NCBI RefSeq assembly: GCF_019132845.1
Contig: NZ_JAHSPR010000003.1
Location: 124,001 to 188,000, forward strand
Length of the DNA stretch: 64,000 bases
From: Advenella alkanexedens
GTDB taxonomy: Bacteria; Pseudomonadota; Gammaproteobacteria; Burkholderiales; Burkholderiaceae_B
Direction: 5' to 3'
In this document: one piece after another, positions 8,340-16,547 of the stretch
How the letters are laid out: each line of letters opens with the position of its first letter
How positions within the stretch are numbered: the stretch's first letter is position 1
Position numbers and translations under genes: made by a program
The notes under the pieces: generated by a model
The model's input: the letters and a program-made list of their open reading frames with translations, nothing else
The model's database searches: none
What the model was told of the DNA's origin: nothing

Positions 8340-9706
8340 TAACGCCTCCTGCTCCAGAAACCCGGACTGGTATCACGCGTTACAGCCTGGGCGGATACAG
8401 GCGCCGACTTCACAACCGTCTCACGCATCTTGCCTTTATGAGCCTCCAGTTTACTGCAGTGTGGCAAAATACCCATGCTCACCCATTGATCTTTTTCTTC
8501 ACCATCAGCACCAATCACCGACTCATAGCGATACAGCTCCTGAGTAGTGATAATACCGTCACTCATGCCAATCACTTCAGTAATTGAAAGAATCCGCCGT
8601 TTGCCATTGGGCAGACGACCAATCTGGATGATGAAGTCCAAAGCACCGGAAATCTGGCGGCGCAAACTTTCTTCACTACCATGAAAACCGGCAAACCCGG
8701 CCAGCATTTCCATCCGGTACAGGCACTCGCGTGGTGAACTGGCGTGAATGGTTGCCATGGAACCTTCGTGTCCGGTGTTCATGGCCTGCAACATATCAAT
8801 CACTTCAGAACCACGCACCTCGCCCACAATAATCCGGTCGGGTCGCATCCGTAAACTGTTGCGGATCAAGTCGCGGATACTGACTTCGCCACTGCCGTCA
8901 TAACCGGCCTGGCGCGACTCCAACCGCACCACATGTTCATGGTTCAGCGACATCTCGGCCGTATCCTCAATCGTGATGATCCGCTCACGAGGACCGATAA
9001 AAAATGCCAGCGCATTCAGCATGGACGTTTTACCCGAGCTCGTACCACCGGAAATCAGGATATTGCAGCGCGATGCGACCGCTGCCTCCAGCAATTGATA
9101 AATTTCTTCGTTGAAGGTCCCGAAATGCATGAGATCTTCGGGCTTGAGCGGATCCTTGCGGAATTTACGGATGGAAACCAGCGGGCCATCCAGCGACAGA
9201 GGGCCAATCACCACGTTCAGACGGGCGCCATCGGGCAAGCGGGCATCCACCATGGGCGTTGACTCATCAAGCCGGCGGCCCAGCGGTGCCAGAATGCGGC
9301 GCACAATCCGCATCACATGCTGGTTGTCGGTAAACAGAGCCGGTTCGCGCTCAAGCACTCCTCGACGCGACACAAACACATTGTCGAACCCGTTAATCAG
9401 GATATCCTCAACAGCCGGGTCGCTTAATAAATCTTCCAGCGGTCCCAGACCCACCAATTCTTTGGTTAATGCATCAGCAATTTCACGGATTTCGCTTTCA
9501 TTGACGGCAAACCGCCGAGTTCGCACAAACGAATTGACTTCGCTATCAACAAACGTCCTGATCGTATCGGGGTTCCAGCGGGCAAACTCAGTCCCCATTT
9601 CTTCAATGCGTGTCAGCAAATGCTCGAACGCATGATTCTTCACTTCCTGAAAACGGCTACTGTCAATGAATCCGTCTTCGCCAAATTTAATGGGTGTCCT
9701 TATCAT
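8339..9706 (-). CDS. tadA: TadA/CpaF secretion ATPase of the Flp pilus
   Basis: This is the hexameric ATPase that powers pilin polymerisation at the inner membrane. In the 455-residue sequence the Walker A motif is GGTSSGKTS at 220-228, Walker B is RIIVGEVRG at 291-299, and the histidine box [13 protein letters not shown] is at 311-323. The N-terminal region (about 80-180) carries the usual CpaF features such as LGPLEDLL and [10 protein letters not shown]. All catalytic motifs are intact. The start is an ATG at 9706, 14 nt after tadZ, and its end overlaps the tadB start. Confidence 0.95.
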   Translation of the reverse strand: MIRTPIKFGEDGFIDSSRFQEVKNHAFEHLLTRIEEMGTEFARWNPDTIRTFVDSEVNSFVRTRRFAVNESEIREIADALTKELVGLGPLEDLLSDPAVEDILINGFDNVFVSRRGVLEREPALFTDNQHVMRIVRRILAPLGRRLDESTPMVDARLPDGARLNVVIGPLSLDGPLVSIRKFRKDPLKPEDLMHFGTFNEEIYQLLEAAVASRCNILISGGTSSGKTSMLNALAFFIGPRERIITIEDTAEMSLNHEHVVRLESRQAGYDGSGEVSIRDLIRNSLRMRPDRIIVGEVRGSEVIDMLQAMNTGHEGSMATIHASSPRECLYRMEMLAGFAGFHGSEESLRRQISGALDFIIQIGRLPNGKRRILSITEVIGMSDGIITTQELYRYESVIGADGEEKDQWVSMGILPHCSKLEAHKGKMRETVVKSAPVSAQAVTRDTSPGFWSRRR

Positions 9707-9719
9707 TTATCCAGATCTC

Positions 9720-11024
9720 CTACCGCACCGATCCAGAACGGGAGTCCCGTCCAAACAATGAGGCCAGCCATCCTGATTTCTGTTCCTGCATCCGCTCTTT
9801 ACCAGCGGCAGGAACAACCAATGTATTGGCCAGGGCTCGCACAGCCTTGATATATGGATCTTTAGGGGCGTCATGATGTAACAGATGACCCTGACTGGTA
9901 CTTTTCATGATGGCCAGTGTTCGGTCGGGCAAGGTGCCTTTCAGTGGCAAACCAAAACGCTGCGCAATCTGTTCGGCACTCATGCCGTATTGAATATCGT
10001 AGCGGTTAACCACCAGCGACAGTTCATCGGAAGCAATGCCATCTTCCTCGAACTCTTTGATAATATCCGCCAGAGAGACCAATGCTGCAATACTTTGGTC
10101 GGTCACCAGCCAGGTTTCATCCGCAAGACGAACCAGACCGGCAATAAAGGCCGGATTAGGCATACCACCCACATCGACCACCATGACACCAAAATGATCA
10201 CGCAGCCGTTCAGCCAAAAACAGGGAGTCAGCATGAGAAATACTATTCAGCTGATCCAGATCCCGTGGCAAGGACATGACACTCAAGCCGGTACTGTCAT
10301 GCGCCATCGCCGACATCAGCATGGTTCTGTCCAGGCGGCGCAAATTTCGCACCCCTTCCACAAAATCAAAATTGCCATTCAGGTTCAGGTACAGCATGCC
10401 ATCCGCCACCGGCAAACCCAAATCCAGCAGGCAGGTGCGATCATGCAGGGAAACCATGCCGGCATCCTGCTCGCTGGCGTCAGACTTGCCCTCCGTCTGC
10501 AAACGGGCATTACGATCAGAGGTTTGCATTTCCTGCAACAGGCTGGCCAAATGCACGGAAAGCAGGGTGGCCCCCATTCCGGTCCGCACCCCTAAAATCA
10601 ACACATTACGATAACGGGCTTCATCTTCGCGACCATTGTTCCAGCGCCTTGCCAGACGCTTGACCGTATCACGCACTTCTTCCGGGTTATCCACATCAAC
10701 AAAATCATTCATCCCGGCACGCAGGGCGGCCACGGCAGCACCCGGTGAATTCATGCATCCCACGGCAACACTGGGCATATCGGGTTTATGACGATTTAAC
10801 AAACGGGCCATGTCAATCGAGCGGGCCAGTTTTTCATTGTCGGCATCATCAGGCACAAAGTCCAGAAACACCATATTAACCAGACTGTCATCCAAGTGGC
10901 GAGTCAATGCATCAGGGGCAGGCTGCTCATGAACGAGCGTTCCCAGACCTTCCAGTGAATCCGCCAGTTTTCCGGCGATCTCGGGGTCTGAAGAAAAAAA
11001 TACAAACCGATTATGCTTGGACAA
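9720..11024 (-). CDS. tadZ: TadZ/CpaE-like localisation protein with an altered P-loop
   Basis: TadZ proteins are ParA/MinD-like factors that place the pilus machine at a cell pole. This 434-residue protein has an N-terminal receiver-like part (about 1-130) and a C-terminal MinD-like part. The loop that should bind ATP reads GVRTGMGAT (about residue 146), without the lysine of a normal deviant Walker A, so ATP hydrolysis may be lost or altered. Later ParA-like features are DLGLPVADG and VVDVGGMPNP. The start appears to be a TTG at 11024 with GGAG 9 nt upstream; no better ATG is near. The gene lies between the secretin gene and tadA. Confidence 0.88.
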   Translation of the reverse strand: MSKHNRFVFFSSDPEIAGKLADSLEGLGTLVHEQPAPDALTRHLDDSLVNMVFLDFVPDDADNEKLARSIDMARLLNRHKPDMPSVAVGCMNSPGAAVAALRAGMNDFVDVDNPEEVRDTVKRLARRWNNGREDEARYRNVLILGVRTGMGATLLSVHLASLLQEMQTSDRNARLQTEGKSDASEQDAGMVSLHDRTCLLDLGLPVADGMLYLNLNGNFDFVEGVRNLRRLDRTMLMSAMAHDSTGLSVMSLPRDLDQLNSISHADSLFLAERLRDHFGVMVVDVGGMPNPAFIAGLVRLADETWLVTDQSIAALVSLADIIKEFEEDGIASDELSLVVNRYDIQYGMSAEQIAQRFGLPLKGTLPDRTLAIMKSTSQGHLLHHDAPKDPYIKAVRALANTLVVPAAGKERMQEQKSGWLASLFGRDSRSGSVR

Positions 11025-11061
11025 AATCTACTGCTCCGGAAGGGGGTAAATAACAATTGTT

Positions 11062-12438
11062 TTAGCGGGAAAATCCGGGCATTTGTTCACCCGAAGCAGG
11101 CCCAACCAAATAATAGCCCCAGGCGGTCCCCTCCTCGTTGAGGTTTTCCTTGCCCTGACCAGGCAGAGGTAACTCCGTGCCTTTGGCAATGGGTTTGACC
11201 AAGCGTGGAGTAACCACGATTACCAATTCACGTTCGTCCTGTGAGTATGACACGCTGCGGAAGAAAGCACCAATAATAGGCAAATTGCTTAGAAATGGCA
11301 TTTTACTGACATTGGCCATGGTTTGGCGGGAAACCAGCCCACTAATGATATAACTTTCACCCTCACCCATTTCAACCGTGGTATCGGCCTTACGCACGCT
11401 CAAGGCTGGCATCAAGGTGGTTTGGTCTCCACTGACAACAGGAATCGCATTGGCATAATCCAGTTCACTGGATTCTGGCGCCACCTTCAAGGCAATACGG
11501 TTGGGAGAAAGCACGGTTGGCGTTACGGTAAGCGCAATACCAAATGGCTTGTAAGAAACGGTTTGCGTACCCAATCCACCCGATTCCGGTACGGGAATTT
11601 CCCCGCCGGCACGAAAACTGGCACTTTGACCGGACAGTGATACCAGGGTTGGCTCGGCCAGGGTGCGGGCCATGCCATTGTTTTCAAGCAGCTTCAGCTT
11701 GGCCCCAAAATTGCGTGAATCAAACATCATGGAAAACCCATTGCTGATGGAAGGGGCAAAATTACTAACCAATCCCCAGGTTCCTGAGCCACCGACACGA
11801 GCGGTTCCTGTATTCCAGTCAATGCCCACCTCTTTCATCACCGTACGGGACAGTTCAACAATTTTAACCTCTACCTGCACCATGCCACTATGGTTAACAA
11901 TAGAAGTATCAATAATCCTGTCGGACTCTCCGGTCGCACGGGCAGCAGCAGTTGAACGCTGGTGTTCAATCATATTGGAAGAGCGACCCGTTACCACAGC
12001 CTGCCCACCAGTGGCACGAACAGGTGCCTCCAGCCGTTTAGCCGACTCCAGCGCACTTTGCTCACCAGACACGACACTGACCTGCCAGCGTTTGGGATTT
12101 GGGTCACCCTCGACCCAAACTTGTATATCAGTCACACCCGGCTTTTTGGCAGCCAGCAAAATATCACCCACTCCCTCTTCAAGCGGTAAAATCTGCACGT
12201 CAACCACAGCTGGATTACCCACGGCAATTCGTTCCGGAGCGCCATCAACCTTGATCATGCGCTGCGTGTCCACCACCATGCCCAAGCCACCAGGACGGGT
12301 AAAACCGGTTGATTGCGCCATGACCGGCTGCGCCGAAACAAATGCCAGTCCCATGGCGGCAGCTGTCAGTACCTGCGTTGCGTTCCTGTTAAAGGCGGAA
12401 AAAATCTGATTCACTGAAAATTTCATTATTAAACCCAT
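11062..12438 (-). CDS. rcpA: RcpA/CpaC secretin, outer-membrane channel of the Flp pilus
   Basis: A 458-residue type II/III secretin. A cleavable signal is seen around residues 5-41 (ends VMAQ), then a BON/pilus-secretin N-domain (QRMIKVDGAPERIAVGNPAV), then the secretin domain: VQVEVKIVELSRTV, AEPTLVSLSGQSASF, GGEIPVP, and the closing LVIVVTPRLVKP. It makes the outer-membrane pore through which the Flp fibre leaves. The ATG at 12438 and one at 12426 are both possible; an AGGG overlapping the cpaB stop favours 12438. The gap to cpaB is 6 nt. Confidence 0.93.
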   Translation of the reverse strand: MGLIMKFSVNQIFSAFNRNATQVLTAAAMGLAFVSAQPVMAQSTGFTRPGGLGMVVDTQRMIKVDGAPERIAVGNPAVVDVQILPLEEGVGDILLAAKKPGVTDIQVWVEGDPNPKRWQVSVVSGEQSALESAKRLEAPVRATGGQAVVTGRSSNMIEHQRSTAAARATGESDRIIDTSIVNHSGMVQVEVKIVELSRTVMKEVGIDWNTGTARVGGSGTWGLVSNFAPSISNGFSMMFDSRNFGAKLKLLENNGMARTLAEPTLVSLSGQSASFRAGGEIPVPESGGLGTQTVSYKPFGIALTVTPTVLSPNRIALKVAPESSELDYANAIPVVSGDQTTLMPALSVRKADTTVEMGEGESYIISGLVSRQTMANVSKMPFLSNLPIIGAFFRSVSYSQDERELVIVVTPRLVKPIAKGTELPLPGQGKENLNEEGTAWGYYLVGPASGEQMPGFSR

Positions 12439-12444
12439 TCAACC

Positions 12445-13395
12445 CTAGTACTTGACGTTTTCAATTTGCGTACCACGAATAATCTGCACGGTCTTGCCTG
12501 AATTGCCCTGTTTCACCACCGGTGCATCCGGCGTATCGTCATCGTCCTGCAACTCACCCGAAAGATCGGGCAGGCTCATGCCCGCATAGGCCATATTACC
12601 GGCATCCTCCAGCGCAGCCAACTGTTCTGGTGTTAAATCGGGCCTGCCCTTCAGAACGGGCTCCGGTTCAGGGAACAGGGTCATATCAGGCAGATTTTCA
12701 TCGTGCGGTGCACGCAGGGCCAATTGCAGTTTGCCATTACGGGTAGCCAGCAACAATTTATTCACATCTTCAAGAGATATGGCCAGCATGGCAATACGTG
12801 CCGGTGTGGCGCGGGTACGCTGACGCTCATCGTTGCCAGGCGGCGTTGCCGGACCATCTACGGTGTTGTCGCCATAAGCCAGCACCCTTACCTGGGGCAG
12901 CAGCAAACGAGACTGTGCCCCAACATCACCTTTACTGTTAAGCGTAAAGAACACATCCACAATATCGCCCGGTGCCACCAGGTTACCGGCCCCCACGATT
13001 TCATCAACCGGAATGGTGATGGCACGCTGCCCGTCACTCAGATAAGAAGCGATACCCATGGCCAGCAGGCCTTTGGTAATGGGCTCTTCAGCAGCAATAT
13101 CAAAACGCACCACCTTGCCCACAAGGTCCTCTTTTTTGGTAAAACCATTACCGGGCACGCTGGGCCACTGATCTTCCTTCAACATGTCGGCCTGAATAAC
13201 CTGGCCTGCCAGGATATTTTTGGCTGCCAGAATGACTGCGTGAGTGGGTTTGCTGGCCACGACAGGCCGCTCTACCTGTTGAACCACCACAACAGGCTCC
13301 GGCTTGGGCGCTGTTGACATTTTATAGGCAAAAAAGCCCAAAACAGCCGCAAGCAATACCAGCCCTATTGCAACGATTTTGGTAAAGTTATTCAT
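12445..13395 (-). CDS. cpaB: CpaB/RcpC Flp pilus assembly protein (SAF domain)
   Basis: A 316-residue protein with one N-terminal membrane helix (about 8-25), a SAF domain beginning at HAVILAAKNILAGQVI (about 53-68), and the RcpC-type core with RAITIPVDEIVGAGNLVAPGDIVDVFFTL. The family may act in the periplasm with the secretin and contact peptidoglycan. The C-terminal 80 residues are acidic and Pro-rich. It lies 6 nt after the TadE-like gene and 6 nt before rcpA. Confidence 0.92.
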   Translation of the reverse strand: MNNFTKIVAIGLVLLAAVLGFFAYKMSTAPKPEPVVVVQQVERPVVASKPTHAVILAAKNILAGQVIQADMLKEDQWPSVPGNGFTKKEDLVGKVVRFDIAAEEPITKGLLAMGIASYLSDGQRAITIPVDEIVGAGNLVAPGDIVDVFFTLNSKGDVGAQSRLLLPQVRVLAYGDNTVDGPATPPGNDERQRTRATPARIAMLAISLEDVNKLLLATRNGKLQLALRAPHDENLPDMTLFPEPEPVLKGRPDLTPEQLAALEDAGNMAYAGMSLPDLSGELQDDDDTPDAPVVKQGNSGKTVQIIRGTQIENVKY

Positions 13396-13401
13396 AAAAA
13401 A

Positions 13402-13923
13402 TCAAGCTCCGGATAAATCAGTAATTTTTATAACCGAAGTGGCGGATAGTTCTGTTGGTATCCAGCCACCTGTTTTATTGCTAAACATCTTTCCTACTGC
13501 CTGCACCATATTCACCAGCGGCAACCCATCGACCGTCACCGTCATGATGAGCTGCAGGCATTTTTGCGTTGGATCATTCAGGGCCCAGGCACATGCAACG
13601 GCAGAGGCATCACAAAACACCTTATCCGCATCAGGATTTTCTGGATCAAGCAACCCCTCAAGAATAAAATCAGCGGCCACCATGGTTTTGGCATGGAGAC
13701 AGGCCTTTTCGGCATAATCCGCTTCACCGTTAATACTGTACTGTAGTGCAACCCTTGTACTGTCTCCGGCAATATGGGATACCTTTTGCTGCGTCCACAT
13801 CAGCATGCCAAAACTTACAATAGCCAAACAAATCGTTAATAAAACCGTAAAAACAAGCGCAAACTCGATGGCGGCCACCCCTTGCTGGCCCTTTCTTGTT
13901 TGTTGCATGGCATTATATTTCAT
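13402..13923 (-). CDS. tadF: TadE/TadF-like pseudopilin
   Basis: A 173-residue protein with the TadE-like start: basic tip, then GQQGVAAIEFALVFTVLLTI with the invariant G, E and a hydrophobic helix (about 14-38). The outer part has three or four Cys. TadE-like proteins are minor pseudopilins processed by the TadV peptidase and required for pilus formation. Its ATG overlaps the stop of the upstream tadE by 4 nt (ATGA). Whether this copy is TadE or TadF cannot be settled by eye; TadF fits from its second place in the order. Confidence 0.82.
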   Translation of the reverse strand: MKYNAMQQTRKGQQGVAAIEFALVFTVLLTICLAIVSFGMLMWTQQKVSHIAGDSTRVALQYSINGEADYAEKACLHAKTMVAADFILEGLLDPENPDADKVFCDASAVACAWALNDPTQKCLQLIMTVTVDGLPLVNMVQAVGKMFSNKTGGWIPTELSATSVIKITDLSGA

Positions 13924-14489
13924 GATGAATGATCCAGTGCAATACCAAGATCAACCGAAGTTCGGCTTTCCAACGTATCGGGAACTGCCACACTCATGAC
14001 TGCAGACGGTCCCAAATAAGGAATCATGGGATGCAGGGCATAGGGGTAACGAATAACCACTTCCAGTTTATTGGTGTCAGTAATAGAGCACAATGTTGCA
14101 TCTGCCCCATTTAAAGAATCCAAAAGCTGAATGGGCTCTCCGCCACATACGGCAATTTTCAGTTTATTACCACCCGCCATATTATCAACCCAGGCTGTAT
14201 GATCCTTTGCAACTTCCAAGGCCTTGCCCGCACGCGCAACAAGCGCTGGGGCAGAAGCTCCCGCCTGCCACTGCAACCCTGCACGAGCCCCACTTTCAGC
14301 GGCAAAATTCATGGATTGCTGGGCGGCAAAAATCAACCCGTAGGTAATCATGCCATACAGCACCAGAAAGAAAATAACAAAAACAAAGGCAAATTCAACG
14401 GCATAGGCACCCTTCTGGCGGCTGGCGGCAGAAGCGACAAAAGACGCTTTACGCGTCTTTATCAATGTGCTGCTCTCAAAACCACGCAT
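13920..14489 (-). CDS. tadE: TadE-like pseudopilin
   Basis: A 189-residue protein with the prepilin-like motif RQKGAYAVEFAFVFVIFF and a hydrophobic helix at about 28-52, followed by QQSMNFAAESGARAG, typical of TadE. The ATG at 14489 is preferred because GGAG lies 5 nt upstream; a GTG at 14495 is also in frame. It overlaps the end of the prepilin peptidase gene by 14 nt and the start of the next tadE-like gene by 4 nt. It is probably processed at the Gly before AYAVEF. Confidence 0.85.
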   Translation of the reverse strand: MRGFESSTLIKTRKASFVASAASRQKGAYAVEFAFVFVIFFLVLYGMITYGLIFAAQQSMNFAAESGARAGLQWQAGASAPALVARAGKALEVAKDHTAWVDNMAGGNKLKIAVCGGEPIQLLDSLNGADATLCSITDTNKLEVVIRYPYALHPMIPYLGPSAVMSVAVPDTLESRTSVDLGIALDHSS

Positions 14490-15003
14490 GCCCACTCCAG
14501 TGATACGATACCGCCCATGCCAATGCCGTTATGCCCAGCCAGGCCCCATAAGGAACCCCTCGTCTTTTGTCCTTGCTTTCCCGCCACCAGTTTGCCCTTG
14601 CCGGTAACCAACCTTTTGCCAGCACTGTTACCACGGCATGCAAACCGGTTAATACCGTCGCCACCAGCACGACTTGCCATAAGCCGGAAAAGCCCAGTAA
14701 TAAGCCCAGGATGGCAATGAGTTTTACGTCACCCGCGCCAAGCAGTTTCAGGCCCCATAAGGGGAAGAAGACCAGCAGCCCCATTAAAAAGCCGGTAACG
14801 CACTGACGCCAGTTTATGTATGCAGGCAAAATCGGGAAATCAGGCATAAATCCGCTCACCAGCAAAAAACCCACCTGCACGGCAAAAGCAACCAGCAAAA
14901 GCTGATTGCTTATTCTTCGTTTTTTGAAATCACCTGCGATAACCAGCAGGGTGAAAATACCAAAAAGGGCAAGCCAGATGCTGGTGAACATTGTTTGTTT
15001 CAA
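14476..15003 (-). CDS. tadV: TadV/CpaA prepilin peptidase (A24 family)
   Basis: A 175-residue polytopic membrane protein. The two aspartates of the A24 aspartic peptidases are present: one in AGDFKKRRISN (Asp25) and one in the GxGD motif GAGD (Asp92), counting from the TTG at 15003. It cleaves the Flp prepilin and the TadE-like pseudopilins. It lacks the N-methylase domain of PilD, as expected for TadV. The start is uncertain: TTG at 15003 or ATG at 14991, neither with a clear ribosome site, so translation may depend on coupling or on the hairpin just upstream. Confidence 0.9.
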   Translation of the reverse strand: MKQTMFTSIWLALFGIFTLLVIAGDFKKRRISNQLLLVAFAVQVGFLLVSGFMPDFPILPAYINWRQCVTGFLMGLLVFFPLWGLKLLGAGDVKLIAILGLLLGFSGLWQVVLVATVLTGLHAVVTVLAKGWLPARANWWRESKDKRRGVPYGAWLGITALAWAVSYHWSGHAWF

Positions 15004-15012
15004 AGAAAGGGA

Positions 15013-15040
15013 GTTGTTATACCCCCTTTCCTTAAAGGGT
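15013..15040 (-). promoter_or_regulatory. small hairpin between flp and tadV
   Basis: CCCTTT and AAAGGG pair around a four-base CCTT loop in the short gap between the pilin gene and tadV. The stem is short and lacks a clean U-run, so it is more likely a partial attenuator or RNA-stabilising element that lets the pilin be made in excess over the machinery. This role is inferred from position. Confidence 0.35.
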
Positions 15041-15048
15041 TGGATTAA

Positions 15049-15255
15049 TTAAGGAGTAGTAGGAGTAGCTTCAGTTGCTTTTTGATTAGCCACTTTCAGT
15101 GCCTCACCAATTTTTTCAAACAAACCCCTTATTTCATCACCCATAACACTAAGAGCTGCAATAATCGTCACCGCAATCAAACCCGCAATCAAGGCATACT
15201 CAATTGCAGTCGCGCCTTCCTCATCTTTCCAAAACTTAACCAATTGATCTTTCAT
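15049..15255 (-). CDS. flp: Flp-family type IVb pilin
   Basis: This is the major pilin of the Tad pilus: 68 residues from the ATG at 15255, which has GGAGG eight bases upstream; the TTG two codons earlier is less likely. The pattern is a short basic leader, then cleavage at Gly14 in DEEG, then ATAIEYALIAGLIAVTIIAA with the Flp signature Glu-Tyr at mature positions 5-6. The C-terminal 20 residues are Ala/Thr/Lys-rich and end TPTTP. The Thr-rich tail could be modified. It is the first gene of the tad operon. Confidence 0.95.
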   Translation of the reverse strand: MKDQLVKFWKDEEGATAIEYALIAGLIAVTIIAALSVMGDEIRGLFEKIGEALKVANQKATEATPTTP

Positions 15256-15590
15256 TTTCAAATCCTCCGTGGATTACATATTGAAGGAACGGCAAAGCGC
15301 TCAATCAAAACAAAAATCTTAGAAACAAAACATAAAGAAACCCTGTAAATAGGTATAAATGCTGATGTTTCTTAAAATCTACAACCAATAACTTAATGTA
15401 ACATAATTCCTTGTTTGTTCGAACCTATTTTACAAAGTAAGTTCCTGTTAATTTGAGATTAGCAAACATATATTGTTGTTTTTTAGCAAAATCTTAACCT
15501 GCGGTGTCGTTTAAAATACACAAAATCACACTATTTATTTTCAATACGATACATTCAAATTACACCCACGCCACAACTGTTACTCTTTCC
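15256..15590. promoter_or_regulatory. divergent intergenic region between flp and the glycosyltransferase
   Basis: A 335-base AT-rich gap with no convincing gene. It must hold the promoter of the tad operon (minus strand) and probably that of the glycosyltransferase trio (plus strand). I see several A/T-rich -10-like hexamers but no pair I would defend, and no clear sigma-54 site. Confidence 0.4.
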
Positions 15591-16547
15591 ATGTCTGTTA
15601 ATCATATTTTGTCCGCAACCACACCCTCTTGCCAAAAAATAGCCGTTATTTTGCCGGCCCATAATGAAGAAAAAACCGTGGCGGCTACAGTTCAGGCTTT
15701 CCAGCAAGTACTGCCAGGTTGTGAAGTGGTTGTTTGTGACAATGCCTCTACAGACCAAACCGCCCGCATCGCCCGCAAGGCAGGGGCCCGTGTTATTCAT
15801 GAACCTCTTAAAGGCAAAGGCAATGCCGTCAGGCGTTTGCTGGCTACCGTTAACGCCGATATTTATATTCTGGCTGATGCAGACCAAACTTATGATGCCC
15901 AAAGCGCACCCGCCATGATTGAATTGCTGGAGCAAAACCATCTGGATATGGTGACAGGCATTCGCCAGCATACAGAAAGCCAATCCTACCGTACTGGCCA
16001 TCTATGGGGGAATGCCCTGTTCAACCGTCTTTTTGGCAAACTGTTTAAAACACCCACCCAGGATGTTTTTTCAGGTTACCGGGTTTTTACCCGCCGCTTT
16101 GCCAGCATCCTTCCCATTCAGTCTTCCGGCTTTGAGATTGAAACAGAGATGACGGCAATTGCCAGTATCCTTAAAATTTCCACCGGTGAACTTCCGGTAC
16201 ACTACGCGCCCCGCCCGGCTGGCAGCACCAGCAAACTCCGCACCTGGTCTGACGGCTTCAAAATACTGAAATCCTTTTTCAGGTTATTCCGCCATTTTTA
16301 CCCTGCCCATTTTTACGGGGCAGTAGCAGGCCTAACCGCCTTGCTCAGTTTATGTCTAGGCTTACCGATTGTGATTGAATTCATGCAAACCGGCCTTGTG
16401 CCCCGTATTCCCACCGCCATACTGGCCAGCAGCCTGGGCATGATTGCTTTTGTTATTTTTACCACCGGTATTATTCTGGAAGCCCTGGCCAGAAACCGCA
16501 TAGAGCAAAGAAAGCTGTTTTTCCTGGCATCGGGATACAAAGAATGA
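15591..16547 (+). CDS. GT2 family glycosyltransferase (DPM1-like) with C-terminal membrane helices
   Basis: A 318-residue protein from the ATG at 15591; an in-frame GTG at 15504 would add 29 unusual residues. The GT-A fold is clear: AVILPAHNEEKTV, then VVVCDNASTDQT, then the acidic motif ADADQTY for metal and nucleotide sugar. Two hydrophobic segments lie near the end, as in polyprenyl-phosphate sugar synthases. The likely reaction is transfer of a sugar to a polyprenyl phosphate on the cytoplasmic face. Its stop overlaps the start of the next gene by 4 nt, so it is coupled to the GT-C-like protein. The sugar is unknown. Confidence 0.85.
   Translation: MSVNHILSATTPSCQKIAVILPAHNEEKTVAATVQAFQQVLPGCEVVVCDNASTDQTARIARKAGARVIHEPLKGKGNAVRRLLATVNADIYILADADQTYDAQSAPAMIELLEQNHLDMVTGIRQHTESQSYRTGHLWGNALFNRLFGKLFKTPTQDVFSGYRVFTRRFASILPIQSSGFEIETEMTAIASILKISTGELPVHYAPRPAGSTSKLRTWSDGFKILKSFFRLFRHFYPAHFYGAVAGLTALLSLCLGLPIVIEFMQTGLVPRIPTAILASSLGMIAFVIFTTGIILEALARNRIEQRKLFFLASGYKE

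Noticed and set aside
10276-10614. Plus-strand frame opposite tadZ
   Set aside because: It has no domain or start signal, and the minus-strand gene is well supported.
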